A stretch of 64,000 bases of DNA from Aspergillus flavus (lineage: Eukaryota; Ascomycota; Eurotiomycetes; Eurotiales; Aspergillaceae), in contig NC_092405.1 of assembly GCF_009017415.1 (NCBI RefSeq), forward strand, positions 3,410,001 to 3,474,000, read 5' to 3'. This document shows, piece by piece, positions 40,511 through 52,953 of this stretch. Position 1 is the first letter of the stretch, and each line of letters opens with the position of its first letter. A program made the translations under genes and the position numbers. The notes under the pieces are model-generated. The model searched no databases, was not told the origin of the DNA, and saw nothing but the letters and a program-made list of their open reading frames with translations.

Positions 40511-42727
40511 TCAAGGCGAAAATATTGGCAGGCCGTATGGTAGTGATCTTCGAAACATCCAGTTCATCACGATGAAGGCAGGACTGAAGACCATGACGAC
40601 TATGATGAACGGAATCGCCCATACGCTGTGCATCAGAAGGACTAGTAAGGATTTGAGTACTAAAGATAGAGTGGGCACGATGAAAGAAATTGGCAAGCTG
40701 TACAGAAACGCCAAGAAATGCGATCCGTTGCCAACAAGTTCCTCTTTTCGATTAGAATGTAGCGTGCACGCCATGCACGAGAGAGCTATCGCATGCAATT
40801 GACTCGCTGGAGTCCTCAGCCATAGAATCTCTGGTTTCATCACAAAATTGTAAGGAATCACTAGCAGGATAAATACCAGTCTGAACATAAGGTCTGCAGC
40901 TAGTGAGATAAAGATCACGATGGGTAAACGTGTATTAAACAGGAAGTGTAGCGATTCCCAGAGGCGTGAAAGTCTGCTAAGAAACACCCGCATGCGAACT
41001 GGGATCAGATTTTGTATTCGAAACCAGAGGAGGTCTGAACTACGCGAGGAAAGTCGAATATCAATGACAAACAGCGGAACTCGGGCAACCCTTTGAAGCG
41101 TGACACTACAGTAAAGAGCATCCGCACCGCACCAGATGTAGTTTGAGGCATTCTTCCATGTAGATCGATGATATAAATAATCACGGGCTTCGTTATTTGT
41201 GAGATGGCAAGGCACGCTCATCAAGAACGTTTCTTTTCTCATCATCAAGGGGGAAGCGCCCACACGAGGTAGCTTGGTGAGACTGAAATATAGTGCAACC
41301 TTGCGACTATCTTGCTTGGACGTGAAAAGTAACGCTATGTTTCCCGTGCAAGGCGATAGTCCTGGAGAAATCGTCTTGTAGTTCGGTGGGAATATGCTCG
41401 TGGCCATATCTCGCGTGTAGGGCGATAGTTCCTGTACGGAAAAGGTGTCCGGAACATGGCGTATGAAAATGCTGCTGCCGGGGTAGGAAAATTCACTCTC
41501 ATGTAACTCTTCTTCCAGGTGTTCGTCTAAGGAAAGATAAATTTCCTTTCTTGGCCACCTAGACCAGGTTCTATGGTCCACCCACTCAATCATATCATCC
41601 GCTCTACTATATATATTCCCTTGAACGTGTTTGACGTTAACAGCCAACACAATAGTAGGGTTATCCACAGGTCGACATCTCAACAGTGCGACAGGAAACT
41701 CGCCGTCGGACACTGGGAGACAGATATGCAATCCTTTATTCGTCACGGAAAGGGGAAGGCTATTACCTTTGTCGACTAAAGAGGGGATAATAGACCCACA
41801 GCCCCTAAAGGCCGCTGGCGAGTGAGCCAAGACTCCCATTCGTTTTTCATTGACTCGCACCTGAGCATATAACTCCGACTGGTTGTCTTCACGACTTTTC
41901 CAGGGTTCCAAATAACCCCAAGCAAGAATGGACTGATCGTTGGAGGATTTGATAATCTCTTCCTGAAGTCTCACGAAGGCCCTTTCGCCCTCTCCATATA
42001 TCAAGGGCATGCTTATTCCGAAGATCCCCAGAAGGCAATAAGCCAAATCCTCTGTGCGGGTGGTTTGGCGAGATGAAGCCCAACTCATTCTCTCGGCGAC
42101 ACTTGCTTGGTGCAGCTTTCGCCTTGTACTGTCACTGACAGAGCCAGGCGGCTTACCGAATCTGGATGGACTATCAATGGTGACATGTCTCGCTCTCCCG
42201 CTTGAGAGATATCTCACATCAACCCCAGTGATTAAATTCAGCTCCTTGCGCAATTCAGTCTTACTTGCAATCTGTGACCAGTCGGATGCGTAGAAGACTA
42301 TATTCTCCGGGGCTAACAGCTCCTGCAGCGTCCACCCTCTTGTAAACCAGCGACTTGTCGCGAAGGGGCCTTGAGTATCACGCGGATCACAACCGGGCAG
42401 TACATCGGCCAGAAAGGCATAACAAACAGCAGCCTTGCCGTACCAACGGAACATGGAGTTGATGGCCTCGGAGAGTTCCGAGCTGCTGCTCTTGTCGATA
42501 CAGCAGGTGTCAACCCATGCATATTCAAGTCCATCCTTTAGAGCTTGACGGCAGGTATGAATAATCTTCTGATATCCTTTCTTCTTTTTACAGACTTCCT
42601 GACGTTCTTGAATGTCTTGGAAACTGACCTCCTCTGCTCCCCATGTGTGGGAGAGGATGGCGTACGAAGGGGCTTGACTTTCGAAGAAGTCTTCTAAAGT
42701 GACTGTTCTAGCATTCAAGAGCCACAT
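40511..42727 (-). CDS. HET-domain protein with C-terminal membrane helices
   Basis: Single exon, 738 aa from the ATG at 42727. All three HET blocks are present: YAILSHTWG at residues 22-30 with EVSFQDI, YAWVDTCCIDK...LSEAINSMFRWY, and SRWFTRGWTLQELLAP. HET proteins control vegetative incompatibility and regulated cell death in filamentous fungi. After the HET domain comes EDLAYCLLGIFGISMPLIYGEG, the usual conserved tail. The last 200 residues hold several strongly hydrophobic segments (for example LPIVIFISLAADLMFRLVFI, SLPISFIVPTLSLVLKSLL, AIPFIIVVMVFSPAFIVMNW), so the effector end is probably membrane-embedded. No partner gene of the NLR type is adjacent. Confidence 0.9.
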   Translation of the reverse strand: MWLLNARTVTLEDFFESQAPSYAILSHTWGAEEVSFQDIQERQEVCKKKKGYQKIIHTCRQALKDGLEYAWVDTCCIDKSSSSELSEAINSMFRWYGKAAVCYAFLADVLPGCDPRDTQGPFATSRWFTRGWTLQELLAPENIVFYASDWSQIASKTELRKELNLITGVDVRYLSSGRARHVTIDSPSRFGKPPGSVSDSTRRKLHQASVAERMSWASSRQTTRTEDLAYCLLGIFGISMPLIYGEGERAFVRLQEEIIKSSNDQSILAWGYLEPWKSREDNQSELYAQVRVNEKRMGVLAHSPAAFRGCGSIIPSLVDKGNSLPLSVTNKGLHICLPVSDGEFPVALLRCRPVDNPTIVLAVNVKHVQGNIYSRADDMIEWVDHRTWSRWPRKEIYLSLDEHLEEELHESEFSYPGSSIFIRHVPDTFSVQELSPYTRDMATSIFPPNYKTISPGLSPCTGNIALLFTSKQDSRKVALYFSLTKLPRVGASPLMMRKETFLMSVPCHLTNNEARDYLYHRSTWKNASNYIWCGADALYCSVTLQRVARVPLFVIDIRLSSRSSDLLWFRIQNLIPVRMRVFLSRLSRLWESLHFLFNTRLPIVIFISLAADLMFRLVFILLVIPYNFVMKPEILWLRTPASQLHAIALSCMACTLHSNRKEELVGNGSHFLAFLYSLPISFIVPTLSLVLKSLLVLLMHSVWAIPFIIVVMVFSPAFIVMNWMFRRSLPYGLPIFSP

Positions 42728-43113
42728 CACTTGTTGGATATGGAAATATGGTGGGTAGAATGAAGGGTAACTTGGTAATGCTCTCCTCTTGGTTCCTTAA
42801 GTCTGTTATATTTCGTGAAGGATGCTCTTTTCGATTTCGCTGAGGTTTGAAGAAGGCTGGGAAGCGCGCGGCGCTCAGCCTCGCTCTCGCACATCTGGCA
42901 CCCGTGATTGGTTCGTTAGATACGAGGCTTAGAGATCCAACATTACTATTCATCCAAGATGAACGTCTACTTAGTAAGCTAAAATATTTAAAAGGGAATG
43001 TATTCGAGATTTAATATATACGTTACTCTGCTTTAATTCAACCAAGGAGATCTAAGTATCAAGAAAATACCACCATGCCCAAAATTCAACTCAAAAGCAT
43101 TTCCAAGCTTCCA
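42728..43113. other. Intergenic, nothing recognised
   Basis: It separates two minus-strand genes. A frame in 42708-42953 is not convincing. Confidence 0.3.
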
Positions 43114-44534
43114 TTATAGCTTCGATGCAGGCTGCAAAAGATGCTTCATCTCAGCGTTTGGATACTCAACGTTTTGGGACGAATCAGGACGCTGCCGATC
43201 CCAAGCCCATCTCTCGATCAATTCTGGCGCTAACTCGCCCTCAAGCATCTGTACGACATACTTGCCCAGCACGGGAAAGAACTTGAAGCCGTGGAACGAA
43301 CCACAAGTGGCGATGTAGAGACCCTTGGAGGCAGAGTGAGGAGAAATGATAAAATCAGAGGTAGTGGTGAAAGCGTCCCTGTTAAGTGTTAAATGCTTAT
43401 CTCCGTGTTGGCTATGTATTGGGAGGGGTACTCACCAGCAAATTCGGTGTTTCGTCATCTTCCAATCTGCGCTCGCGGGCCCATACCATAGATTCCTGGC
43501 CTCAACAATGTCCTGCTTAAGAGGCCCAGGCACCTTCCACTGGTTGTAGTCGAATGTGGGAGGGGGCGATGAGATATAACGACCGGGTAGTACCTCTCGG
43601 GTGTTGGTGAAAATCTTAGAACCCCACCACTTGAGCTCTCTGTCCTTGGTAGGAGGAATGCTACCAATGAAGGGCTTGCCTATAGACTGTTAGCGGCTTC
43701 CATGTAAACGTATCTATAGATCTTACCCTCATTGGGCGTGTAGCCTTGGAAGCCAACGGGCATGTCCTTGAACTTCTCGTACTGCTCCTCATTGAGCTGC
43801 GCCATGCCCGTTGTAATTCCCGCGGCCAGAATTCTCTCTTCAGCTCGCAGGCCAGGATTGCCGCTCGCCGCAGCAGACCACTCCAGCAAGGTGGGCGTGA
43901 AAGCACCAGCAGCGACGATAACATGTGTAGCCGACAAGGTCTGTCCCGATTTGGTCTTGACCCCAGTACATGAACCGCGACCATCAAATTGTAGAGTAGC
44001 AATGTCAGCCGTCACGTACTTGACACCCAATTCCAGGCACTTTTTCGTGACTGCTCGAAGAGCATCACCGGCGGCGGCCCAACCACTGGCCCTGTTAATC
44101 AGAACCTCCTTGACACCGGTGTAGTCAGCGTTGTCAAAAATACCACCGTAAAGCTTTCGGGCCTCTGCGACAGGCAGGGCAATGATATCGTCGTTGCGGC
44201 CTAGCTCCTTATGATTGGTGATGACATTTTGTGCATAGCTGCTGCGGCACGTCCAGTAGACGCCAGTCTGGTGGAAATGAGGCTTCCAAAGAGGATCCGA
44301 TTTGAAAATGTCCTGGGCCTCCAGAGCCAGTTGGCAGTAGACCTTGTCATCGTAGTCGGCGCGGACAACCTTGTTCCAATCCCATGATGCCGCCACACGA
44401 GACTCGGCGTCGTATGCATCTCGGTCCACCAGAGTCACCGACGCATTGGGATACTTCTGGATGAGATGATAGGCCGTTGACACGCCAAAGACACCGGCAC
44501 CAACAATGAGGTAGGAGGGGTTGTGTGTGGTCAT
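43114..44534 (-). CDS. Fructosyl-amine / saccharopine-type FAD oxidase
   Basis: Exons 44534-43727, 43679-43436 and 43378-43114 (438 aa, the usual length for fungal fructosyl amino acid oxidases). The N-terminal FAD site is YLIVGAGVFGVSTAYHL (GxGxxG at 12-17), followed by VTLVDRD. Further family features: SRVAASWDWNKVVRADYDD, the second dinucleotide-fold strand THVIVAAGAFTP, and a C-terminal GLYIATCGSFHGFKFFPVLG that contributes the covalent-FAD cysteine region. Such enzymes oxidise N-substituted amino acids (glycated amino acids, saccharopine, pipecolate) with release of H2O2 and are often peroxisomal; the final three residues SKL are a canonical PTS1 signal. Exact substrate cannot be read. 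It lies 5 kb from two lysine-related genes. Confidence 0.9.
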
Positions 44535-45242
44535 CTTGAGAGCGATTACCGAGTTTTTTTGGCGGGGATAATTCGAGTCTCGGCAACTCTTGAAGACAAG
44601 GGGGGAACACGGGGGGATTGTCGATTGAAGTACTGTATTTAGGTTCTTATATTTTCAATTGACTAGAGCGAATTGGCTGCTTATCTGTCAATCTAGACTT
44701 AAGGCTATCTTAATTGACCGACTCCGGACCTGATGTTCGTGCGGGGGAAATCCCTCCGGAGTTCCACTCCCATTAGTGCCAAGATACGGCAAGTTGGCCG
44801 GTGGAGTGGAGATTGACGGACTAGATTCGGAAGTTAAATGCAGTCGGCATTCGGGAAACTGATGGATTTTTATATGAAGGACGGTATGCATCCTAGGGCT
44901 ATCCCTATTTCGGCTTTACATTCCCGCGGGAACTCTTTGCAGTTTTCGGTTCCGCCTTCCATCCTACGTACACCGCCTCCTACACCGCCATAAAGTATGG
45001 CACAGACATAATGATATCTCGCTGGTCAGGGGCTATGGTTATACTGAATATCATTTGATATCAATATATTTGAGTAATTTTAACCAAATACAGATGGCGA
45101 TCTGTCTTTTATTTTGACTTAAGCGAATGGATCCCTGGTTATTGTGAGTGCTCAAGTAGTTTTCCTATTGCGGGGTAGTAATAAACCCCCACTTAAATCA
45201 AAAGTTAACTCATCAAATACTCCGTATATACAAACAAACGAC
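44535..45242. other. Intergenic, nothing recognised
   Basis: Promoter of the oxidase gene at its left side; no further signal. Confidence 0.3.
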
Positions 45243-46599
45243 TTAGGTCTGTTTACTGTCCAGGGAGCCATAATTGTCATCCTGCAACGCTTGTACACCT
45301 TCAGACCCTTTCCCAGCGCGAGCAAGATCACTATGCAATTTACTCAACCCCACAATCAACGAGGCCAGCAAAGCAGTCAGTAACTGTGAGATCTGCAGCA
45401 GAGGAGCTTGCATCATGACAGTCTTGGGTTCAACTGGGTTGGAGTTGTAAGCGTCTAGTGTAATAGGAGCAGGCTTGTCAGGCTGATGCTCATTTGGTGT
45501 CGATTCGACCTTGGTGCTGCTGTTGGATATTGTTGACGGTGGGGGTGTGGGATGGGTTTCCGGATTATGGACCGCCAATGTCTGCTTTGGCAGTATTACT
45601 CGCTGTCCTGTGAGTTGCTGGGCTAATGCTAGAAGATCATGACCTGGTAGAGACAGAGTCGATTCGTCCTTCTGGTCTGGGAGCTCCATGGTGGGTTTAG
45701 GATCGGAAACTTCTGTATGGCTGTTAGTATCGCCTATATAAAATAGTGGAATCAGGCTTACCAGTAACAGGATGCAGATTTGCCTCTATCATTGATCTAT
45801 TGAGGTTCCTCGCAGTCTTTGCAAAGAACGGGTCTGTCTCCACACCAGGATCGATCTTCGCCCGCGTGCGTGAGACCTGACTAGGAGGAGGATAGACAAG
45901 ATGTTGCTTGAACCGATGATGCCAACTGTGCAGTTTTGCCTTGATTTCTAAATCGAGGTAGAATGGTTTGGACTGATGATGGAAGGCAAGAGCAGTATGG
46001 ATGACTGGATTGTGAATAGCCTGTCTCTCGAGGTCATTTTCCTCAAGATGCCAGACAAGTTGACGATAGGCACGATTTGACCGGCGCGACAATGGGTCAT
46101 TCACGGTGAATCGCGATCCTGTGAATTTCCATCTTGAGGAAAGAGTGGCGTCCGATGTTCGTGATCCACCCACACCTTCAAACGATGCATTCGCAGCGCC
46201 GAACTTTGGATTCATGTAGAAGCATTTGCTGATGTGTCGCTCTTTTTTTTCTCCGCTCAACATCTGAGGACCGAAGAATTCGGTGACTTCCACGCTATCC
46301 TTGAGGCCTCCTCGCTGCTCATTGGTGTGATTGAAGGTCATGGTGAATGTCGCATTGGCCAGTTTACACTCACTGGGTTGATGAAAGGTCAGATCCAAGT
46401 ACATTAGACCGGAATCTCGATCGTCAAGCTGTCCCCATTGGGTCTTTGAAAAGAGAAAGCAGCAGTCGACTCGGACTTTGCGAGCCTGGTGCTCGCAAAG
46501 ACTGGCGCTGGTTTGGTTTTGACACAACTCAACATATCGGAATGGTTTGGCTTGTCGAGAGGAGTTCTGCGAAACCTTTCTTTGGCGGAATAGGCTCAT
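45243..46599 (-). CDS. Uncharacterised fungal protein, 435 aa
   Basis: Exons 46599-45762 and 45712-45243, intron 49 bp. The N-terminal two thirds is beta-rich (GLMYLDLTFHQPSECKLANA, FTMTFNH) and ends with a basic helix region (LHSWHHRFKQHLVY). The C-terminal third is Pro/Thr-rich and disordered, with a hydrophobic helix near the end (ISQLLTALLASLIVGLSKL), perhaps membrane-associating. No recognised domain. It is divergent from the gene at 46848, with only 248 bp between starts, so the two probably share a promoter. Confidence 0.65.
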
Positions 46600-46847
46600 G
46601 ATAAAAGTGTTTTAATGAGAGAGAGGGGAAATAATGATACAAGGCTGGATTTATTGACGGTGGGCATCTTGAACAGCCTCAGCCAGCCTCGTCTTGGCGC
46701 CAGATAGCTGGCGCTAATTCGTCGATCGACTACGTGTTCCTGCAACATAGGGAAGAATATGAGGTGTCAGCCCCTCATGAACCTCTTTCTGCTGATTCAA
46801 TCTACGACCAACATAGCTTTCAATAGCAAAATATACTCTTCACCAAG

Positions 46848-49800
46848 ATGCCAGTTCGTCAATATGTCCTGTCGACCGATTCCGAGTCCGACTACTCACT
46901 CTCGGACGATTCCACGCAAGATGCCCACCGTCAGACTTCCTCTAGGATCGGCAGCGTAGCTCTAGACTCTCCCACATCTACGGGCGCTCAGCGACGACGA
47001 CAGTCTTATGAGCGTGTCCCACGATGCCCGCCCGTTCTCGTCGATGTACAAAACGACACGCGGAAACAAGACTCTAACAGAAGTGCCAATAGGACTCGTA
47101 TGGCTTTTATCGAATCTTATGACTCAGAAGACCAGACCCTGCGGCCCGAGGTAAGACACTTGTTCATTCAAGAACTGCAGCTATTAATCCTGCTGCAGTC
47201 TCGAGTAACAGAAGGAGACCATGACATTCAGTCGTCTAACAAAGATATCACCGTTCACATTGATATACATGCAGCTTTGGATGTCGCCCCCCATCTTGAA
47301 CAGCTATCCCGACTGAATCGACTGGGACGATTCAAAGAAGGAATCACTCTGTTCAATGAACGCCTTGCCCGCCATCTTGATTTCTTTCCTGTCGTTGCTG
47401 AATATGCAGACCTTCTGCTGGAACAGGCAAATTTCCGCTCTCTAGGCGAGCTTATTTCACAGGTCTTGGGTAGCCACGCAAAGGACTTTGAGAAGGATCA
47501 GGTCTTACTTCTCAAATTGCTTGGATCGCTGGCTGGGATGCACTCAAAAGGAGCACTGTTGCCAGCTCTTGATACGGCCAAAGAGGTGATCAAGTTTCTT
47601 GAGGACCAAGATGGAGAGGATTCCTCGGATGAACGTCTTACAGGGATTCAGGTACGGATGGATTTCATGCTCACTCGACCAAAATGCAAATGACAAGGTC
47701 GCGCCTTGAAACTTTATCCACCAACCAAAGATCTTAACCTGGACGCCTATTAACAAGATGCAGATACAACTTATGCAGACGTATCTTAGCATAATAGTGC
47801 ATGCTTCGCAACATTCGCTCTTCCTCGATAATGAAGGTTATGAAAGCTTGTTGCAATCGATGCGGGAGTTAACTGTCGAGCGATTGTCTCCGAGTACGTA
47901 TCCGACAAAAAAGCCGGATACAGATGCGCATGCAAGCTACGAATATAATAGTTATGATGATCCCTACGATGAGTGGGCACATAGTATGTACCCAGACGAT
48001 TTCGATGGTCCGTATGGAAGAGCTCCCGGTGTGAATAAGTGGCCACCATATCGCAGCCGCCACGGACGCAGAGCAGCAGAAACAAACAACTACTCTTTCT
48101 TGAGATCGTGGTACGATAGTCTAGTCGAGGACGGCTTTTATTGGGATTCCAATCGGTTGCTCTATTGTACTCTCGCTCTTATGGGAGATGCAGGTGGACG
48201 GCACAGATTGGATGGTATCTTTTGGCAAGATCTATTTAGGTGCCCGGAGCATACACTTCCCCAAGACGAGCAACTCTTACTTACCGAGTTGGATAAAGTC
48301 TCCTTGTTGGCAGAGGTTTCCAGCGGCCAGCTTCAAACTGAGTATGGCAAATTTCATGACAAGTTGTCAGATAGAGCACAGAACATCGCTTCCAGTATTC
48401 TTTCATCTGCTCCACATTTGGTCAATTCGCGACCATATCTGAGCTGGATGTTAGCTGAGACAGATGCAAGGCCACAGGCCATCAATGCCGGAAGAGTAGA
48501 CCCAAGAACATCCCACAACAGTTTCATCAGCCGATGGCAACACAGAAGACAGATTGATAGTAAACAACGCAGTCAAAGCACAAAACTTCAGCAGGACACC
48601 TTATCGCAGCGAACCTTGAACGTGATCAAAGAAGAAAGTATGAATCTAGGAGATTATCAACAGCAGAGCAGAGCGCTGAAAGCCATTTACCGACATAGCG
48701 ATTACTTTTCCACATGCCTTGAGTCACTACAAGAACTGGGTCAGCTACAGTATAACGTGATGGGTGACATGACAGGATATCTGTCATCTCTAATCGAAGA
48801 GTATTTCCTTATTGAATATTTCCACCCTCCCAATTCGAAACCGTTCCGAGAACACCTCGCCCAACGACTCTCCGAATTTGATCGTCAATTTCCTTATGGC
48901 CCAGACTTTGAATCCACCGCAAGAGAAAAGATGGATATTTTCTTTTTCGACAACCCGCTCCTCAAATGGATGCAGCGGAATGTCCAGGCCGCGCTGTTGA
49001 GAAGCCTAGACCGTCATACCGAAGCTGAAGTAGCAGAGATGCAAATCACTGTTCCTGAGCTGCATCTTCCGTCTTACTTTTCTAAACAATTAAAGATTTT
49101 CAAGTCATGTGCAGGGTGTAAAGACTGTGGCTCTACGTCAGGAAAGACACGGAAGACCTATCATCCAGCAGAACCAGCTGTGCCAGCACGACGAGCGATG
49201 GATTCTTCTTCTGCGCAACCAAATACAACCACCTATCGTGTTCCACTAGTGATTCAATCCGAAGCCAACGCTACAGAGGGGAAAGAAGAAGACGTGTTGC
49301 ATGTGGAACAAATGATACGGAATCACAGAAACATCAGAGGGAAAGAAAGAAAACCACATCGTAGGACTGTGATGTTTGACGAGTCCTCAACACCTCGATA
49401 TACACCCCAGCATTCTGTTAGTAAAGACCGTAGATCAGAAGCGCTCGCGAATACCGCACCCACCACAATTATTGTGGAGGATCCAAATGGAAAGGCATTG
49501 ATGTTTCCGTATGACCTATGTCATACCTGGAAGGTAAGCTATAGTAACGTCTGCATCTGGCGTGGATTATTATCTCTAACATATGTATCAGGGAATGGAA
49601 GATCTGATCAAACAGGCGTTCTCCGGAGATAGAAATGCTCTATCCCAAGACATCGCACGGGGTAATTACGAGCTCCTCAGCGAAGATGGAAGTATCGTTC
49701 TCCCCATCGTCTGGGAGAACCTGGTCCAGCCAGGCTGGAAGGTGAAAATGCAAATGAAGAATACGCAGCCGGAAAACAAGGAGATGGATCATGGAGATAC

Positions 49801-49945
49801 CGACACGGCGAACGCTGAAGGTAGTCACACGCCGGAGAATGAAAAGGACAATCGGCCCAAGTCATATCAAGCTGTCGCTGTTGAAGCTTGGTCGAGTGAG
49901 GAGGATATCGCTCCCAACCCGCGCAGGGAGGATGAAGATGTGTGA
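46848..49945 (+). CDS. Large protein with C-terminal fungal ubiquitin-like domain
   Basis: Exons 46848-47651, 47758-49533 and 49592-49945 (977 aa). The second exon's acceptor could be six bases later (a repeated ATGCAG). Residues 1-100 are Ser/Asp/Arg-rich and disordered; 110-270 are helical repeats; the centre is helical with a TPR-like feel (LIEEYFLIEYFHPPNSKP, FGP-type turns) and a Cys-rich knot SCAGCKDCGS. From about residue 840 the sequence TIIVEDPNGKALMFPYDLCHTWK joined to GMEDLIKQAF, then NYELLSEDGSIVLPIVWE and PGWKVKM, is the ubiquitin-like domain found at the end of many fungal signalling-type proteins. The tail is acidic. Function unknown. It is divergent from the 435-aa gene. Confidence 0.75.
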
Positions 49946-51086
49946 TGCACTTTGTACGTCAAACTATGTTTACATAGATGTGCCCGATTATTTGGCTGTC
50001 ATTACTCTGCTACATATTGGACAGGCAACAATCGTGTGTAGGACTGTATATATGGTTACGCAATATGGTGAAACACAGGGGGCACATAATTGAGAAAATA
50101 ATATAAATAGTAATTTTGTATGGTATGAAAGTGATGAATGGTAGACACTTAACCTGTATCAAGAATATCACAGTGGTCAACAAGGGATAGGAATTAGGCT
50201 TTTACAGCACATACTCCATAGATTAAATGCTTTAGAGAAGGCAGCCAATACTTATGAATTATTAAAGGAAACTCGTCAACTGTACATACTATTCAGGGTA
50301 GAGGACATGTTAACTAGGTAAGGATATGTAGGTAGGGTCTCACTTCAGCCCATGACATGCTCAATGAACAGTCCAGACTATACGATAGTTCTTGCACGGC
50401 ATCAAAATTCTTCACTGCATAATCCATGTGGGATATGTAACAACATTGGTGTAAAAAGAAAACCGAAACGGAGCTACACAGCATGAGGTTGGGGCCGAAA
50501 GCATAGCTCCATCTCTCGTTCGTGGCATGCTGCAATCGGGTAATGTTCCTTCCCGACGTCCGATAATTTAATCTCATCAACCCATGCGAATCTATAACCT
50601 AAATACATATCCGAGGTTCGTAAGTGTCCTTGTCCTATATCGGCGTCGGCGATGCCGATACTATCGGCAAGTTGCCGACCATCAAGCCAACCTTCTCGGT
50701 AGTGAGCCGAAGCACGCTTAATGTTTTCTCATAGGCGGCTGGTCCAGATATTACCTAAAATATATGAGAACTGTCCTTTGTTGATCGTACACTGCAGAAT
50801 ACCCAAGAATTGAATGTCGTTAGGCGAAATATGAATTCCTCGACTCGCCCTGTGGAGCACCGGGCTCGTCGATACGACCTCGTAAATTATGATATGCAAT
50901 CCTTTGCAACGAAACGACTACCTACTGCAGGGGAAGCTGAAGAAAGCTACATGGAAGAGAACCTCATTTTGGCCCCTGAATGTCCTAACATAACCATGGA
51001 CCGAGAATGATATAAAGGCGCTGATGATGGAGATGGAGGACTTAAAAGAAAGCATCTGATTGTTCATCTTGTGCCAATATTCCAAG
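49946..51086. other. 1.1-kb intergenic region with weak short frames
   Basis: A minus-strand frame at 50314-50577 and a plus-strand frame at 50831-51010 have ATGs but no support. At 50639-50660 there is a small inverted repeat built on TATCGGC/GCCGATA. Confidence 0.35.
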
Positions 51087-52953
51087 ATGTATCTTGCACG
51101 CGCTTGGTTAGCCTTGTGGCTTGTACTACACGCCCAGCAGGGTCAGACTCTGGTGCTCGAGGAAATCAGTCATACGCAGGTGGAGCCGAATCCCCTGGTT
51201 GTGCGTGGCGTTGAGCACACGAACCTTGATCTACTCAAACAAGACTCATTTTATTACAGTGGTATGTGCGAGTCTGGTTGCTAAGATAACCATAGTTAAC
51301 CTACCGTTACTATCAGGGGAACAAAATGGCCAGTCATCTTTCGCCAACTTCACAGTCTCACTTGACGGCGAGCAAGAGAATATTGTGTCCATGGAACGTT
51401 TTGAGGACCTTCTCGAGTCAGTTCACTGCACCAACACCAGTGTAGCCATGAGCTTCAAGGAGGAGCAAGCCTTTACCTACGCAGAGCACGCCTGGCAATG
51501 GGTCAATGATATGGGTAACCGCACTTTCGTATTGATAGTTGCAAAGGGCTGCTGCAAATGGAACACCAACAGGCTTCCATTCATCATTTCCAAAGTTACA
51601 TCCGACGAAAACACCAAGACAATGAAGCTTCATGGTAAAAGCTCAAGCTGGCTCGAGATCGCACATACCTATGAGCTCAATATAGGAAAGCAAAGGGCCT
51701 CCACTTCCACAGCAAGACGTGATATTGACCGATCAGCATCTCTGGAATTCAACCATGTCATACCAGTGAAAAGTGGAAGACTTCCAGATGATAATATCGA
51801 CGTTACTTGGGAATGTGCTGATTGTAGCACTCAAGGTGCTTTTGAACTTGATTTCCACGTGAAGACCGTTGCTGGAATTCCCAAGACCGGAAGCTTGCAC
51901 CTTAGCCCTAACGGTGTATCAGCCACCTTTATGCCACGACTTGCACTTGATGGTGACCTCAAGGACCAGAAGAGCGGAGAGATTGATCTAGGAAGGATTC
52001 CTATTACTGGCATCTCCATTCCAGGCGGCATCCTGAACATCGGACCTCAGATGGTTTTCAGTCTTGGATATGTCATCGGTCCATTGACTGGGTCTGCTAC
52101 CGTCACGGCTGGTATTACTGCCAACCTCGATGATTCTGCTGAGGTATCCATAGACCTTGAATCTCGTAGCGTGGACTCAGATGGCTGGACGCCTTCTGTC
52201 GAGGCCATTCCTATGTCAGTGGATGCGGAACTAGAGGGTGAAATTGAGCTTTATCCTAAAGCATCCTTGCAGATTTCTGCCCAGGTGATAGGTAATGTCC
52301 CCGTTTCAACTAATAAAACGTCTAGGCTAACAGAAATAGGCAAGGGAGTCGAAGTCGGTCTTAATTTGAAACCAAGTCTTGCTGCTACTATGGCTGCTAT
52401 ACATTGTAAGCACTTACCAACGTATATTTACTCGTTGTTAAAATTCTGACAGATCACAGCGACTGATGGAGCCTGCCCTGATGATCCCAAACACCGAGAG
52501 AATGGCATCACCGTCGACCCATCCGCGAGTGTTAGTCTCAACTTTGAAGCCACATTTGGTGATAACAACGGCGAACCGGATGTCAATCATGTTCTTGCTG
52601 TATGTTTCATTCTTTATTCTGGAAAGATAGACGCTAACAGCTGGGACGGACAGGAATATACTGCACCACTTGAGTCACGATGTTACCCGCTCGGTCCTGA
52701 ACCTAGCAGTACTCCGACTCCTTCAGGAAGTCCAACACCATCCAGTAGTGCTCATCCAACATCCTCAGAAATTCCATCATCTTCCTCGGATGCTCCAACA
52801 TCGTCTACTACCCCTTCATCGGCCCCGCCAAGCTCATCAACATCGCCTTCTTCCTCCATCCTTCCATCCACCTCGTCAGCAACTCAGCCAAGCAAACGCG
52901 CGCACCACCACCACCGTCGTATGGGCTCTCATCAGCGTCATAGGCTCTTGTAG
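51087..52953 (+). CDS. Secreted DUF7029-like protein with Ser/Thr/Pro-rich tail
   Basis: Exons 51087-51261, 51317-52405, 52460-52599 and 52654-52953 (567 aa), introns 54-55 bp. The ATG at 51087 gives a signal peptide (MYLARAWLALWLVLHAQQG); the frame continues upstream without an ATG. Residues 60-200 (FANFTVSLDGE, ESVHCTNTSVAMSFK, FVLIVAKGCCKWN) follow the fungal DUF7029 pattern; the following beta-rich region (WECADCSTQGAFELDFHV, GILNIGPQMVFSLGYVIG) resembles its usual DUF7223 partner. The end is a Ser/Thr/Pro-rich stalk with a final basic His run (RAHHHHRR) and no GPI signal, so it is probably cell-wall-bound or released. The role is unknown for the family. Confidence 0.75.

Noticed and set aside
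51060..51086. Upstream extension of the DUF7029-like gene
   Set aside because: The frame starts at a TTG; the ATG at 51087 gives a proper signal peptide.
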